DNA of 64,000 nt from Paractinoplanes brasiliensis (GCF_004362215.1 NZ_SNWR01000001.1:3454001-3518000); one strand, 5' to 3'; positions 8,159 through 16,749 are shown, counted from the first letter of the stretch. Notes: generated by a model not told the origin, from the sequence alone. A program made the numbers and translations.

Positions 8159-9615
8159 GGCTTGATCACCTCCGTCATGGCGCCGTGCAGTTGAACTGGT
8201 GCTTTCTTTGCTCCGCCACCGGCCCTGTCCGACCCGCTGCCGCTGGCCGCCGGGCCACGGGCCGCGTTCGAGATCCGCAGCAGCATCGCGATCAGCAGCC
8301 AGTTGGCCATCAGTGACGACCCGCCGGACGACAGGAACGGCGTCGTCTGACCGGTCAGCGGGATCAGCCCGGTGATACCACCCAGGATGACGAAGATCTG
8401 CAAACCCAGGGTGAACGACAGACCGCCCGCGACCAGCTTGCCGAACGAATCACGTACGGCAAGGGCCGAGCGCAGGCCCCGCTCGACGATCAGCAGGTAG
8501 AGCACGAGCAAGGCGGACAGGCCGAAGAGCCCGATCTCCTCACCCATGCCGGCGAAGATGAAGTCGTTCTGCACCTCGGGCACGAACCGCGGGGAGCCAC
8601 CACCCGGGCCGGAGCCGAACAGGCCCCCAGTGCCGAGCGAGAGCAGACCCTGCACCAGCTGATAGCTGCCGCCGAGCCGCTCGTAGTTGGCGTTGTTGAA
8701 CGGGTCGAGCCAGACCTCGGCGCGGTCGTAGAAGTTCGCGAACGGGCCGCCGACCGAGGCGCCGAGCAGGTACGCCACGTAGACGCCGCCGAAGAACAAC
8801 AGCAGACCGATGATCAGCCAGCTGGATCGTTCGGTGGCGACGTAGAGCGTCACGATGAACAGCCCGAAGTACAGCAGCGCGGTGCCGAGGTCCTTCTCGA
8901 AGACCAGCACCAGCAGGCTGAGCAGCCAGACCGTGACGACGGGGCCGAGGTCGCGGCCGCGCGGGAAGTCGATGCCGAGGAAACGGCGGCTCGCCAGCGA
9001 CAGCACCTCTCGCTTGCGGACCAGGTAGTACGCGAAGAACGAAACCAGGGCGATCTTGGCGAACTCACCGGGCTGGATCGAGAACGAGCCGATGCGGATC
9101 CACAGCTTGGCGCCGTTGACCTCGGAGATGCTGCCCGGGAGCACGGCCGGGATCATCACCAGCACGATGCCGGTCAGGCCCAGGGTGTACGCGTACCGGG
9201 AGACGACCTTGTGGTCGCGTACTACCAGCAACAGGACCGCGGCCAGGATCAACGCGATCAGGGTCCACGCCAGCTGGCGGCCGCCGATGCCGGAGAAGAT
9301 ACCCGGGATCGGCTGCTTCTCGGAGAGCGCGTCGCCGATGTCGAGCCGCCGCAGGAAGCCCACGCCCAGCCCGTTGATCAGGGCGACCGCCGGGATGAGC
9401 ACGGGATCGGCGTACGGCGCGGTGTAGCGCACCACGAAGTGCAGGCCGAGGAACAGGACGCTCAGCAGCGCGGCCGGCACCCAGAACGTCGGGGTGATCT
9501 CGCCGATCCGGCCGGCCTCGACAGTCGCCCCGTACGCCGCCACCAGCACCATGGCGAACGCGAGCAGACCCAGCTCGGCATTGCGCTGGGTCTTCATTCC
9601 CGGGATACGCGCCAT
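8155..9615 (-). CDS. rodA: SEDS peptidoglycan glycosyltransferase (RodA/FtsW family)
   Basis: This is a polytopic membrane enzyme that polymerises lipid II; about 486 residues from ATG 9615 (MARIPGMKTQRN). Many hydrophobic segments alternate through the whole protein. The family block (LWIRIGSFSIQPGEFAKIALV) and the late block (GITGLIPLTGQTTPFLSSGGSS) are both present; the latter is the conserved SEDS C-terminal signature. The frame stays open up to 9831, but those extra 72 codons overlap pstP and are Pro/Arg-rich, so I prefer the internal ATG. ATG 9597 is an alternative. The gene follows pstP and is coupled to pbpA. Confidence 0.9.
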   Translation of the reverse strand: MARIPGMKTQRNAELGLLAFAMVLVAAYGATVEAGRIGEITPTFWVPAALLSVLFLGLHFVVRYTAPYADPVLIPAVALINGLGVGFLRRLDIGDALSEKQPIPGIFSGIGGRQLAWTLIALILAAVLLLVVRDHKVVSRYAYTLGLTGIVLVMIPAVLPGSISEVNGAKLWIRIGSFSIQPGEFAKIALVSFFAYYLVRKREVLSLASRRFLGIDFPRGRDLGPVVTVWLLSLLVLVFEKDLGTALLYFGLFIVTLYVATERSSWLIIGLLLFFGGVYVAYLLGASVGGPFANFYDRAEVWLDPFNNANYERLGGSYQLVQGLLSLGTGGLFGSGPGGGSPRFVPEVQNDFIFAGMGEEIGLFGLSALLVLYLLIVERGLRSALAVRDSFGKLVAGGLSFTLGLQIFVILGGITGLIPLTGQTTPFLSSGGSSLMANWLLIAMLLRISNAARGPAASGSGSDRAGGGAKKAPVQLHGAMTEVIKP

Positions 9616-9694
9616 CTCACCCGTGGAAGCGGGCGAGAGTGGAGGCACGGCGGGCGAGGTCAAGAAGGATCCCCAGACATGGTCGAGCCGAAGC

Positions 9695-11146
9695 TCAGTT
9701 GACGGTCCGGCACCCGACCGGATCGGCAGCGGGCGCAGACTCGGAAACCTGAGCGGACGGCGTGTTCGCGGGCACGGAGGTGGGCGCCGACCCGTTGGCG
9801 CCGGCAGCGGTGCTGCCGGTCCGGGTGCCACCGGCGGTGGTGCTGCCGGGGACGACCGACCGGTTGGTGGCGCCGGCGCTCGGCAGGACCGGCGGCGCCG
9901 TCGTCGGCGACGGGGTCGCGGTGTCGCACAGCGGTTTGAGGTTCGGGTTGGTCGGGGTCTCGTCGGTCAACTCGGCCAGCATGCGCTGGGCGTCCGGCCG
10001 GTCGTTGGCGTGGATGCCCTCTTTCACCCTTTCCTGGGCGACCGAGGTGAGGTCGTCGAGGCGGGACGGGCTGGTCTCGTTGACGCTGGACAGGTCGAGG
10101 CCGGCGATCTGGCCGGGGACGCCGCGGAAGATCGCGAGCTGCCCCGCCTCGGTGGCCCCGACGTAATACTGCTTCTGCGTGTACTGATAGCCCAGCCACA
10201 GGCCGCCGCCGAGCACCCCCAGCAGCACGAGCACGAGCAGCGTGGCCCGCACCGGGTGGCCCTTGGGCTCCGGCTCGGCATAGGTGTCTCGCTCGGGCTG
10301 CGGCTGAGCCGGGCGCGGCGCCTGCAGAGCGGCGGCCCGAGCGGCCGAGGTCGAGCTGTCGGCCACGGTGTTGTTACCCCGGTCGATCGCCGCGGCGCCA
10401 CCGACGATCGGCGCCTGCTCCATGATGTCGCCGTCGGTCGCGTCGGCGATGACGACGGTGATGTTGTCCGGCCCGCCGCCGCGCAGGGCGAGCTGCACCA
10501 GCCGCTCGACACAGGCCTGCGGGTCGGTGAGCTCACGCATCGTCTGCCCGATGGTGTCCGCGCTCACCACACCGGAGAGGCCGTCACTGCAGATCAGATA
10601 GCGGTCGCCCTTGAGCACCTGACGCACGGAGTATTCCGGGTCGATGTCGCGGCCGTCGAGCGCCCGGGTGAGCAGCGACCGCTGCGGGTGGCTGCTCGCC
10701 TCCTCGGGGCTGACCCGGCCCTCGTCGACCAGCATCTGGACGTACGTGTCGTCCTTGGTGATCTGGGCGAACTCGCCCCCGCGCAGGAGGTAGGCCCGGC
10801 TGTCGCCGATGTGCACCATGCCGAACTTGCTGCCCGAGAAGAGCACCGCGGTCAGCGTGGTGCCCATGCCCTCGAGCTGCGGGTTCGCGTCGACGGTGTC
10901 GCGTAGCTGTTGATTGGCCGTTCCGACCGCGTGGCGTAACGCGTCCACCAGAGCGTCGCCGGGGACGTCCTCGTCGAGCGGCGCCATCGCGGCGATGACA
11001 ATGTTGGACGCGACGTCACCAGCGGCCATGCCGCCCATGCCGTCGGCGACAGCAAGCAGCCGCGGCCCGGCGTAGACGGAGTCCTGGTTCAGGTCTCGGA
11101 TCAGACCGCGGTCGCTCTGAGCGGCATAGCGCAGGGTCAGGGTCAT
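9695..11146 (-). CDS. pstP: PP2C-family Ser/Thr protein phosphatase, membrane anchored
   Basis: This 483-residue phosphatase reverses PknA/PknB phosphorylation. The catalytic PP2C domain covers about residues 5-240 and binds metal through DLNQDS, ADGMGG, HIGDSRAYL, CSDGLSG and GGPDNITVV. One membrane segment (ATLLVLVLLGVLGGGLWLGY) sits near residues 298-320. The outside tail is Thr/Pro/Ser-rich and unstructured. Domain order and length match PstP of other actinobacteria. ATG 11146 overlaps the fhaB stop by 4 nt. It lies between the FHA genes and rodA, the standard operon position. Confidence 0.95.
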   Translation of the reverse strand: MTLTLRYAAQSDRGLIRDLNQDSVYAGPRLLAVADGMGGMAAGDVASNIVIAAMAPLDEDVPGDALVDALRHAVGTANQQLRDTVDANPQLEGMGTTLTAVLFSGSKFGMVHIGDSRAYLLRGGEFAQITKDDTYVQMLVDEGRVSPEEASSHPQRSLLTRALDGRDIDPEYSVRQVLKGDRYLICSDGLSGVVSADTIGQTMRELTDPQACVERLVQLALRGGGPDNITVVIADATDGDIMEQAPIVGGAAAIDRGNNTVADSSTSAARAAALQAPRPAQPQPERDTYAEPEPKGHPVRATLLVLVLLGVLGGGLWLGYQYTQKQYYVGATEAGQLAIFRGVPGQIAGLDLSSVNETSPSRLDDLTSVAQERVKEGIHANDRPDAQRMLAELTDETPTNPNLKPLCDTATPSPTTAPPVLPSAGATNRSVVPGSTTAGGTRTGSTAAGANGSAPTSVPANTPSAQVSESAPAADPVGCRTVN

Positions 11147-11625
11147 GGCCGTAACTCGAGAGAAGTGCGACCGATACGGATCGGTACGCCAAGGGGGACG
11201 GGAGTAGGTCCGGAGACCTTACCGCGGTCGAGATAGGTTCCGTTCGTCGAGCCGAGATCCTCGACGAACCACTGGCCGTCCCGCGGAACGAGCCGCGCGT
11301 GCCGAGCCGAGGCGAAGTCGTCGGTGATGACGAGAGTCGAATCCTCAGCGCGACCGATAGTGATCGGCGCTTCACTCAATGTGATGCGCGTGCCGGACAG
11401 CTGCCCGGCCGTGACCACCAGCTGCCGCGCCGCCTTACCGCGCTTCGCCTTCGCGGGCCGGCCCTCGGGCACCGCGCCACCCACCCCCCGAGGGCTGGCG
11501 ACGATGCTCTTGGACCGGACCCCAGCGAAGAGATCCCGGCGGATCACTCCCACCACCGTGAACACGAAGATCCACAGAAGGATGAGGAAGCCGAACCGGG
11601 CGACGGTGAGGACGAATTCGGGCAA
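11143..11625 (-). CDS. fhaB: FHA domain protein with N-terminal membrane anchor
   Basis: This 160-residue protein has an N-terminal membrane helix (residues 6-28), a basic linker and a C-terminal FHA domain that binds phosphothreonine. The FHA core shows ITIGRAEDSTLVI, SARHARL and DLGSTNGTYLD, which hold the usual Gly-Arg, Ser-x-x-His and Asn-Gly residues. Homologues (FhaB/FipA) recruit division or wall-synthesis partners in a PknA/PknB-dependent way. The start appears to be TTG 11625, 5 nt after the fhaA stop; any later in-frame start would remove the membrane helix. It is coupled to pstP downstream. Confidence 0.9.
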   Translation of the reverse strand: MPEFVLTVARFGFLILLWIFVFTVVGVIRRDLFAGVRSKSIVASPRGVGGAVPEGRPAKAKRGKAARQLVVTAGQLSGTRITLSEAPITIGRAEDSTLVITDDFASARHARLVPRDGQWFVEDLGSTNGTYLDRGKVSGPTPVPLGVPIRIGRTSLELRP

Positions 11626-11630
11626 GGTGG

Positions 11631-12401
11631 TTAGCCGTCCACTCGGAACGTCAACGTGGTGGTGCCCAGCTGGATCATGTCGCCCGGGTTGAGCGCCACG
11701 GCCGAGACGCGCTGGCCGTTCACCATCGTGCCGTTGGTCGAACCCAGATCGGTCAGGACGACCTGGTTGCCGTCGTAATCCAGGCGGGCGTGCCGGCGCG
11801 AGATGCCGACGTCGGGCAGGCGCAGGTTGGCCTGGTCACCGCGGCCGATCACCGTCGAGCCCATCTGCAACGGATAAGTGCGGCCGTCACCCGAGATGAG
11901 GCCCACCCCACCGCGGCCGTTGGGCGCGCCGCCGTGCGGCGGCGGGTAGCCACCCGGCTGCTGCTGCTCGTACGGCGGGTACTGCGGGCCTGCGTCATAC
12001 GCCGGCTGCTGCACCGGGGCGACCTCGCCGCCGGTGTAGACCTCGGCGGTGACCCGGAACATGCCCGTGTCGAGCCCGTCACCACGCTCGATCTCGACGA
12101 TCACGTCGCCGTAGACCGTCCACGCCTGCTCCCCGATGAACTCGGCCTGGGACTGCGCCAGTTCCTGGGCGAGCGCGGCGGCGTAGGGCGCCAACCGGCT
12201 GTGGTCGTAGGGCGAAAGGTCGATCACGTAGCGGTTCGGCACGAGAGTCCGGCCACCGGCGAGGATGGCCTTGTGTGCCTCGGCCTCCCGCTGCATGGCA
12301 TTCAGGATCTCCACCGGGTGCACGACACCCTTGAACACCTTGGCGAAGGCCCCTTCGACCAGGCCTTCCAATCGCTTCTCAAAGCGCTGCAGCACGCTCA
12401 C
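11631..12401 (-). CDS. fhaA: DUF3662/FHA domain protein
   Basis: This is the first gene of the operon. An N-terminal DUF3662 domain (VLQRFEKRLEGLVEGAFAKVFKG onward, about 115 residues) is followed by a Pro/Tyr/Gln linker and a C-terminal FHA domain (VIGRGDQANLRL, ISRRHARLD, DLGSTNGTMVNG). FhaA homologues bind phosphorylated MviN/MurJ-type flippase partners and tie kinase activity to wall synthesis. I chose GTG 12401 (256 residues) because GAGGAG lies at ideal spacing before it and the protein then starts at the conserved VSVLQRFEKRLEG. ATG 12428 in the same frame has no good ribosome site. The frame extends upstream to 12656, but that part overlaps the tRNA-Leu locus and does not look coding. 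Confidence 0.92.
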   Translation of the reverse strand: MSVLQRFEKRLEGLVEGAFAKVFKGVVHPVEILNAMQREAEAHKAILAGGRTLVPNRYVIDLSPYDHSRLAPYAAALAQELAQSQAEFIGEQAWTVYGDVIVEIERGDGLDTGMFRVTAEVYTGGEVAPVQQPAYDAGPQYPPYEQQQPGGYPPPHGGAPNGRGGVGLISGDGRTYPLQMGSTVIGRGDQANLRLPDVGISRRHARLDYDGNQVVLTDLGSTNGTMVNGQRVSAVALNPGDMIQLGTTTLTFRVDG

Positions 12402-12627
12402 CGGCTCCTCCTCGGCTTCCGAGGACATGATGGTATCCGGCCGCCGCTTGCGCATCTGTTGCACAAGAGCGACCGGCACTTCTGACCCTCGTATGACACC
12501 CGTAGACGCCGTGCTAGTCTTCCCTGGCGTCACGGGCGATATCAACTCGCTTGGTGACGTGCGACAGCGTAGTCTGTCGCAGCCAGTAACAAAAAGGCAG
12601 GCCTCCGGGCCGGTCTCATAAAGCCGC

Positions 12628-12710
12628 GGGGATGTGGCGGAATGGCAGACGCGCACGGTTCAGGTCCGTGTGTCCGAAAGGACGTGGGGGTTCAACTCCC
12701 CCCATCCCCA
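12628..12710 (+). tRNA. tRNA-Leu(CAG)
   Basis: The acceptor stem GGGGATG (12628-12634) pairs with CATCCCC (12703-12709), with discriminator A at 12710. The anticodon stem CACGG/CCGTG encloses loop TTCAGGT, giving anticodon CAG. A class II variable arm (GTGTCCGAAAGGACGT) and T-loop TTCAACT are present. CCA is not encoded. Confidence 0.93.
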
Positions 12711-12718
12711 CGAGTCAC

Positions 12719-12758
12719 AGGAGCCCCTGTCCGCTGAGAAGCGCGGACCGGGGCTCCT
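12719..12758 (+). terminator. hairpin after tRNA-Leu
   Basis: A 16-bp inverted repeat with one mismatch (12719-12734 and 12743-12758) and an 8-nt loop starts 8 nt after the tRNA, followed by tcgtt. Confidence 0.7.
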
Positions 12759-13456
12759 CGTTATGCCTGCCCCGGGGCCGAGCCCCGGGGACCCCACGGT
12801 GCGGTGGTCGCGGCGGTGCGGTGATCATCACGTTGGTGCGGGTTTTCGGCTTCGCTGGGAGACAAAAAGCACAAATTTCGTTGCTGTCCGTGATCATCAC
12901 GGTGTGGTTCCAACATTGTGTCGGGCCAGCAACGGAGGTCGGCGAAGACCTTCCAGTGACGCTTCGAGCCGCCATGTGACCGTCTGCGGCCACGACACCG
13001 AACGCGCACCGGCCGGCACTACCTCACCAAGCGCACCAAGCGCACCAGCCCGATGATCAGCCCGATTGTTCGGGGCCTCACCTTCGATCATGAGCGACGG
13101 CTTCCCCGCCATCACCGGCGGCGTCTTCATGATCGAACTCGGCGTGGGCCGTTCGAACTCTGGCGAGTCGCGCTCAAGCGAGTCGACCCCTTGCGAGTCG
13201 CGCTCGGGCGGGTCGGATCAGGCGGGTCGGATCAGGCGGGTCGGACTTGGGCGGATCGGACTTGGGCGGATCGGACTTGGGCGGATCGGACTTGGGCGGA
13301 TCGGACTTGGGCGGATCGGACTTGGGCGGGTCGCGCCCGGATACGTTGGGCGCGGGTGGGTTCCGGGTGGGGTGAGCGCTCCGAATGGGTGATAGGGGTG
13401 TGGCCGCTATGCTCGGCGGCGGAAAATGATGAGACGCCGAGACTGAGGATGCCTTC
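12759..13456. other. 698-nt non-coding interval with palindromes and tandem repeats
   Basis: No convincing gene is visible; the open frames here are short and repetitive. Elements include: an 8-bp hairpin of CCCCGGGG arms (12770-12790); two copies of an odd palindrome GTGATCATCAC (12821-12831 and 12890-12900) flanking a locally AT-richer stretch; an 11-bp inverted repeat TTCGATCATGA/TCATGATCGAA (13083-13093, 13127-13137); and a 15-bp tandem array (13207-13340) ending about 115 nt before wecB. The interval probably carries the wecB promoter. Confidence 0.6.
13207..13340. repeat. 15-bp tandem repeat array
   Basis: Five identical consecutive copies of gcggatcggacttgg (13251-13325) are flanked by degenerate copies on both sides (for example gcgggtcggacttgg at 13236-13250). 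The unit is a multiple of three, so several frames stay open through it. Direct tandem units with no spacers rule out CRISPR. Confidence 0.9.
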
Positions 13457-14281
13457 GTGAGTGCCGGACAAGTTGCGACTCAGAGCGGCAAGCGCAGTGT
13501 GCTCGGGGTGCTGGTCGACGTCACCGACTACGCGGACGCCACCGCGCGGATCATGGAGGCGGCGCGCGAACGCCGGCCGTACGCGGTGACCGCTCTGGCC
13601 GTGCACGGGGTCATGACGGGTGTGCAGGACAAGGCGCACAACGCGCGGCTCAACTCGTTCGACCTTGTCACCCCGGACGGGCAGCCGGTGCGGTGGGCGC
13701 TCAACCTGGTGCATCACGCGGGGCTGACCGATCGGGTCTACGGGCCCACGCTGACCCTCAAGGTCGTGGAGCAGGCGTCGGCCGAGGGGCTTCCCATTTA
13801 CCTGTACGGGTCCACCCAGCCCACGCTCGACCGGCTCGTGCCCGCGTTGGAAAAGATGTTCCCCGCCCTCAAGATCGCCGGTGTGGAGGCGTCGAAGTTC
13901 CGGACGAACCAGCCGGGCGAGGCCGAGGAGATCGCCGAGCGGATCAAGGCCTCGGGCGCGCGGGTCGTGCTCGTGGGCTTGGGGTGTCCGCGGCAAGAAA
14001 TCTTCACGTACGCGATGCGTCCGCTTCTTGACATGCCACTGCTCGCCGTGGGGGCCGCGTTCGACTATCACGCGGGCCTGCTCAAGAACCCGCCGGCGTG
14101 GATGCAGAAGTATGCCCTCGAGTGGCTGTGGCGCCTGGGGCTCGAGCCGAAGCGGCTCTGGAAGCGATACGTCCTGCTCAACCCGGCTTACCTGACCCGG
14201 CTCGCGGCTCAGCGCAGTGGACTGTGGAAGGCGACTCCGCCCGCCCCGGCCACAGAGCCGGTCACCACATTCGCCGTCTAG
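13457..14281 (+). CDS. WecB/TagA/CpsF family glycosyltransferase
   Basis: This 274-residue enzyme belongs to the family that transfers N-acetylmannosamine-type sugars to lipid-linked acceptors in teichoic acid, enterobacterial common antigen or capsule synthesis. Family features are TPDGQPVRWALN (catalytic Asp region), LYGSTQPTLDRLVPAL, VLVGLGCPRQEIF and the late AAFDYHAGLLKNPPAWMQ block. GTG 13457 is preceded by GAGGA at good spacing. No other polysaccharide genes are adjacent, so the acceptor is unknown; a cell-wall glycopolymer is the natural guess. It stands alone on the plus strand behind the long repeat-rich interval. Confidence 0.9.
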   Translation: MSAGQVATQSGKRSVLGVLVDVTDYADATARIMEAARERRPYAVTALAVHGVMTGVQDKAHNARLNSFDLVTPDGQPVRWALNLVHHAGLTDRVYGPTLTLKVVEQASAEGLPIYLYGSTQPTLDRLVPALEKMFPALKIAGVEASKFRTNQPGEAEEIAERIKASGARVVLVGLGCPRQEIFTYAMRPLLDMPLLAVGAAFDYHAGLLKNPPAWMQKYALEWLWRLGLEPKRLWKRYVLLNPAYLTRLAAQRSGLWKATPPAPATEPVTTFAV

Positions 14282-14399
14282 AGCCACACAAGGATCCGTA
14301 CAAATAGGACAGGCTCAGGGTTGTCGCCCGCATCCCCTACGGGTCCTGTCGGGTAGAAACCCGGTTTCGCGCCGGCGCTCCCAGGTGAACGCTGTTCAT

Positions 14400-14996
14400 G
14401 TGAACATCGTCGCGGACCTCATTCTCGCCGGCGCCCTCGTCGCCGTCTGGCTCACCGCCGGGCTGCTGGCGGACTCGCTGTCGTCGGCGCCCTCGGCTCC
14501 GGCTCTGCGCCGCCGGGCCGGCCTGATCACCCTGTTGATCGCCGCCGGCGCGACGGTGTTCGTCGCCATCACGATCGTCACCGCCCTGATGCCGGGCGAG
14601 TCGGCAGCCCCCGCCGCGGCGCTCGCGCCGGCCGTTCCGGCCCTGATCGTCCTGACCGCCGGGCTGCGCCGGGTGGCCCAGGTGCGCCGGGGCGCGGGAG
14701 CGTTCGCCACCGCGCCGCAGACCCCGGTGCCGCCGGCTCTCCGCGCGGCCGCAGCCCATCCCCTGATCCTGGTTCCGTTGCAGGTCACCGGTCTGGCCAC
14801 CCTGCTCAGCGTGCCGATCGCCGGTGGCCTGGTCGAGGTTCCGGGCGCCGATCTGGCCGGCATCGCCATCACGGTGGTGGGCGTGGCCGTGCTGGCAATC
14901 GGCATTCGGGCCGGGTTGCGGCACAGCAGGCTCAGCGTGCTGGCGCTGGCCCCGATCGGGCGTAACCGGCCGCGGGTGCCGGTCGACAGCCGCTGA
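14400..14996 (+). CDS. hypothetical membrane protein
   Basis: This is a 198-residue protein of unknown function with about five hydrophobic segments: near residues 3-22, 42-64, 72-90, 118-140 and 150-172. A basic loop (LRRVAQVRRG) separates the halves and the tail is Arg/Pro-rich. GTG 14400 is chosen because AGGTGA lies 11 nt upstream; GTG 14385 in the same frame is possible. It is convergent with the next gene, whose stop is only 3 nt away. No catalytic motif is visible. Confidence 0.65.
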   Translation: MNIVADLILAGALVAVWLTAGLLADSLSSAPSAPALRRRAGLITLLIAAGATVFVAITIVTALMPGESAAPAAALAPAVPALIVLTAGLRRVAQVRRGAGAFATAPQTPVPPALRAAAAHPLILVPLQVTGLATLLSVPIAGGLVEVPGADLAGIAITVVGVAVLAIGIRAGLRHSRLSVLALAPIGRNRPRVPVDSR

Positions 14997-14999
14997 CGG

Positions 15000-15455
15000 T
15001 CAGCTCTTCTTGGCTTCCTGCACGTAGAGCAGCTCGAGGATCGAGCGGGCAGCCTCGAACCAGCGGTCCAGCCAGTCCGAAGTGGGCAGTGTGCCGCGGG
15101 CGGGCAGTTCGAGCAGCAGTCCCCGCAGCAGCGGGTGGTCGGCCATCGACTGCGACGAGCCGGAGTCGGTGTCGGGCCAGCCGCTCGACGGGAAGACCGG
15201 CTCAGTCAGTCCTTGCAGGTCCAGCGACGGTAGCTTGGCCGCCCGGTCGAGCGGGCTGATCGGCTCGATGCTGTGGTTCCGGCCCGGCGACCGGGTGGGC
15301 AGGCCCGAGGAACTGCTGCGCGACACCAGTTCACCGTCCCCGGCGTCGGCGGCCAGCGCGGCCTCGCGCCGGTTCTGCCGGTAGGCGCTCACCCCGCCGC
15401 TGAAGCGGTCCTGCGCCGTCGAGGAGTTGCTGAGGTTTTCCGAACCCATCGTCAT
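15000..15455 (-). CDS. hypothetical protein
   Basis: This is a 151-residue soluble, Ser/Leu-rich protein. Its N-terminal half is polar and probably disordered. The C-terminal part (HPLLRGLLLELPARG then DWLDRWFEAARSILELLYVQE) looks like two amphipathic helices. Two ATG codons (15455 and 15449) are possible; GCAAGG precedes the first. I recognise no family. It converges with the membrane protein gene at 14400 and lies downstream of the DUF397/HTH pair but is separated from it by a strong terminator, so it is probably transcribed on its own. Confidence 0.6.
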   Translation of the reverse strand: MTMGSENLSNSSTAQDRFSGGVSAYRQNRREAALAADAGDGELVSRSSSSGLPTRSPGRNHSIEPISPLDRAAKLPSLDLQGLTEPVFPSSGWPDTDSGSSQSMADHPLLRGLLLELPARGTLPTSDWLDRWFEAARSILELLYVQEAKKS

Positions 15456-15550
15456 CTGTCTGCCTTGCCTCGCTCGGGGGAAGCGACCCCGTCGGTGTTA
15501 CGCGGTCCGGGCCGCGCTTCTGCCGTTCAACGAGGCGAGCGGAGAAATGA

Positions 15551-15594
15551 CTACGGCCGGCCCTCCCGCGCCGCTGCGGGAGGGCCGGCCGTAG
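15551..15594. terminator. 19-bp perfect hairpin after the DUF397 gene
   Basis: Arms at 15551-15569 and 15576-15594 pair perfectly over 19 bp with a 6-nt loop. It lies 19 nt downstream of the DUF397 stop (minus strand), so it ends the HTH-DUF397 unit. Confidence 0.85.
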
Positions 15595-15612
15595 TGCGAC
15601 GAACCTTGAGGC

Positions 15613-15837
15613 TCAGAGGTCGAACTCGCCGTCCTTGGCGCCGCCGACGAACGCGTCCCACTCAGCGGCCGTGAAGATCAGCGCCGGTCCGTGCGGGTTC
15701 TTGGAGTCACGCACCGCGATCGCCTCCTCCACGAAGGCCACCTCGACACAGTTGTCGGAGTTGGGCCCGCTACGAGTGCTCTTGAACCACTGTGCCCGGC
15801 TCAAATCGATCCGGAAACCCTTCGCTTCGACTTCCAC
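15613..15837 (-). CDS. DUF397 domain protein
   Basis: This is a 74-residue protein of the DUF397 family, with WFKSTRSGPNSDNCVEVAF, IAVRDSKNPHGPAL and FTAAEWDAFVGG. DUF397 proteins are small actinobacterial partners of WhiJ/Scr1-type HTH regulators encoded next to them and are thought to modulate the regulator in development or antibiotic control. GTG 15837 has GAGGAG at ideal spacing. The start overlaps the end of the HTH gene by 37 nt in another frame, so translation is probably coupled. The two genes form a typical antagonist pair. Confidence 0.92.
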   Translation of the reverse strand: MEVEAKGFRIDLSRAQWFKSTRSGPNSDNCVEVAFVEEAIAVRDSKNPHGPALIFTAAEWDAFVGGAKDGEFDL

Positions 15838-16682
15838 AATGGCTCCTCTACCAGCATTTCAATCATCCCGATGGACTCCTCCGGAGGGAGGGCCGACGTC
15901 CGGATGGCCTCGAAGATGGAGATGTACTTGCCCAGTTCCTCGACCTTCTCGAGAAACAGGCCACCGGTCGCATTCTCGGTGAACACCACGTCCGCATCGC
16001 CCTCCTCCTCGAACTCGAGAATGGCGAACGTGCCGTCCATCCCGGCGTGCGCACCCGCCGCGAAGGGCAAGATCTGCAACGTGACGTTCGGCAACCGCGC
16101 CGTCGTGATCAATCTGGCTAATTGATCACGCATGACCTCGTCGCCACCGACCGGCCGGCTCACCACCGCCTCATCGAGCACCACCCAAAGATCGATCGGA
16201 TCGTCCTGAATCAATAACGACTGTCTTTCCATCCGGACGCGCACCCGTTGCTCAATTTGCTGGTCGCTGTCCCCCAGTCGGGCGGCCCGAATCATCGCAA
16301 TTGCATACGCTTCGCTCTGAAGCAGACCGGGAATGACCTGCGACTCGTACGTGCGGACGGACCGGGCGGCCGCCTCCAGTCCCACGTAAGCGCCGGTGAG
16401 AACGGTAGAAAACGGATGCCACCACCCTTTTTGCCGCGCTTCTCGGGCAATTTGGACAAGCTCCCGCGTCACGGCGTCCGGTACGCCGTAAATGGTCAAC
16501 ATGGCCGCAACATCGCTCGGGCTGGCGCTGGTGTGCCCCGTTTCGATACGGGATACTTTCGACGTCGAACAGCCCAATCGCTCCGCGACCATGTCGATCG
16601 TGACCCGGGCGCCCTCCCGATGCCGGCGCAACTCGACCCCGAGCCGGCGGCGGCGAATGGTGGGACTGCGACGTTGATTCAC
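15801..16682 (-). CDS. helix-turn-helix regulator with DUF5753 (Scr1/WhiJ-like)
   Basis: This 293-residue regulator has an N-terminal XRE-type HTH (about residues 12-68: LRRHREGARVTIDMVAERLG then STSKVSRIETGH) and a C-terminal DUF5753 domain (about 95-280) with YESQVIPGLLQSEAYA, VLDEAVVSRPVGG and LQILPFAAGAHAGMDGTFAILEF. These are hallmarks of the actinobacterial WhiJ/Scr1 group, usually paired with DUF397 proteins, as here. GTG 16682 has AGGAG upstream. The intergenic region before it carries two palindromes (16706-16749, 16758-16770) that are candidate autoregulatory operators shared with the divergent gene at 16801. Confidence 0.92.
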   Translation of the reverse strand: MNQRRSPTIRRRRLGVELRRHREGARVTIDMVAERLGCSTSKVSRIETGHTSASPSDVAAMLTIYGVPDAVTRELVQIAREARQKGWWHPFSTVLTGAYVGLEAAARSVRTYESQVIPGLLQSEAYAIAMIRAARLGDSDQQIEQRVRVRMERQSLLIQDDPIDLWVVLDEAVVSRPVGGDEVMRDQLARLITTARLPNVTLQILPFAAGAHAGMDGTFAILEFEEEGDADVVFTENATGGLFLEKVEELGKYISIFEAIRTSALPPEESIGMIEMLVEEPLWKSKRRVSGSI

Positions 16683-16705
16683 AACCCCAGTCTCCTGTCG
16701 ATCAT

Positions 16706-16749
16706 TTAGTGATTCAAGTTTCCAGCATCTACCAACCGGTAATCACTAA
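16706..16749. promoter_or_regulatory. inverted repeat in the HTH gene promoter region
   Basis: TTAGTGATT (16706-16714) and its exact reverse complement AATCACTAA (16741-16749) are separated by 26 bp, 24 nt upstream of the HTH start. Two half-sites on about the same helix face would suit a dimeric regulator. Function is inferred. Confidence 0.5.

Noticed and set aside
13207..13340. CRISPR array
   Set aside because: Units are 15 bp, directly adjacent with no unique spacers, and no cas gene is nearby. The same applies to 43454-43546 and 63580-63654.
13053..13460. Frame encoding a DRTWA pentapeptide repeat
   Set aside because: It is produced by the 15-bp tandem array; three frames stay open through it and there is no ribosome site or conserved flank.
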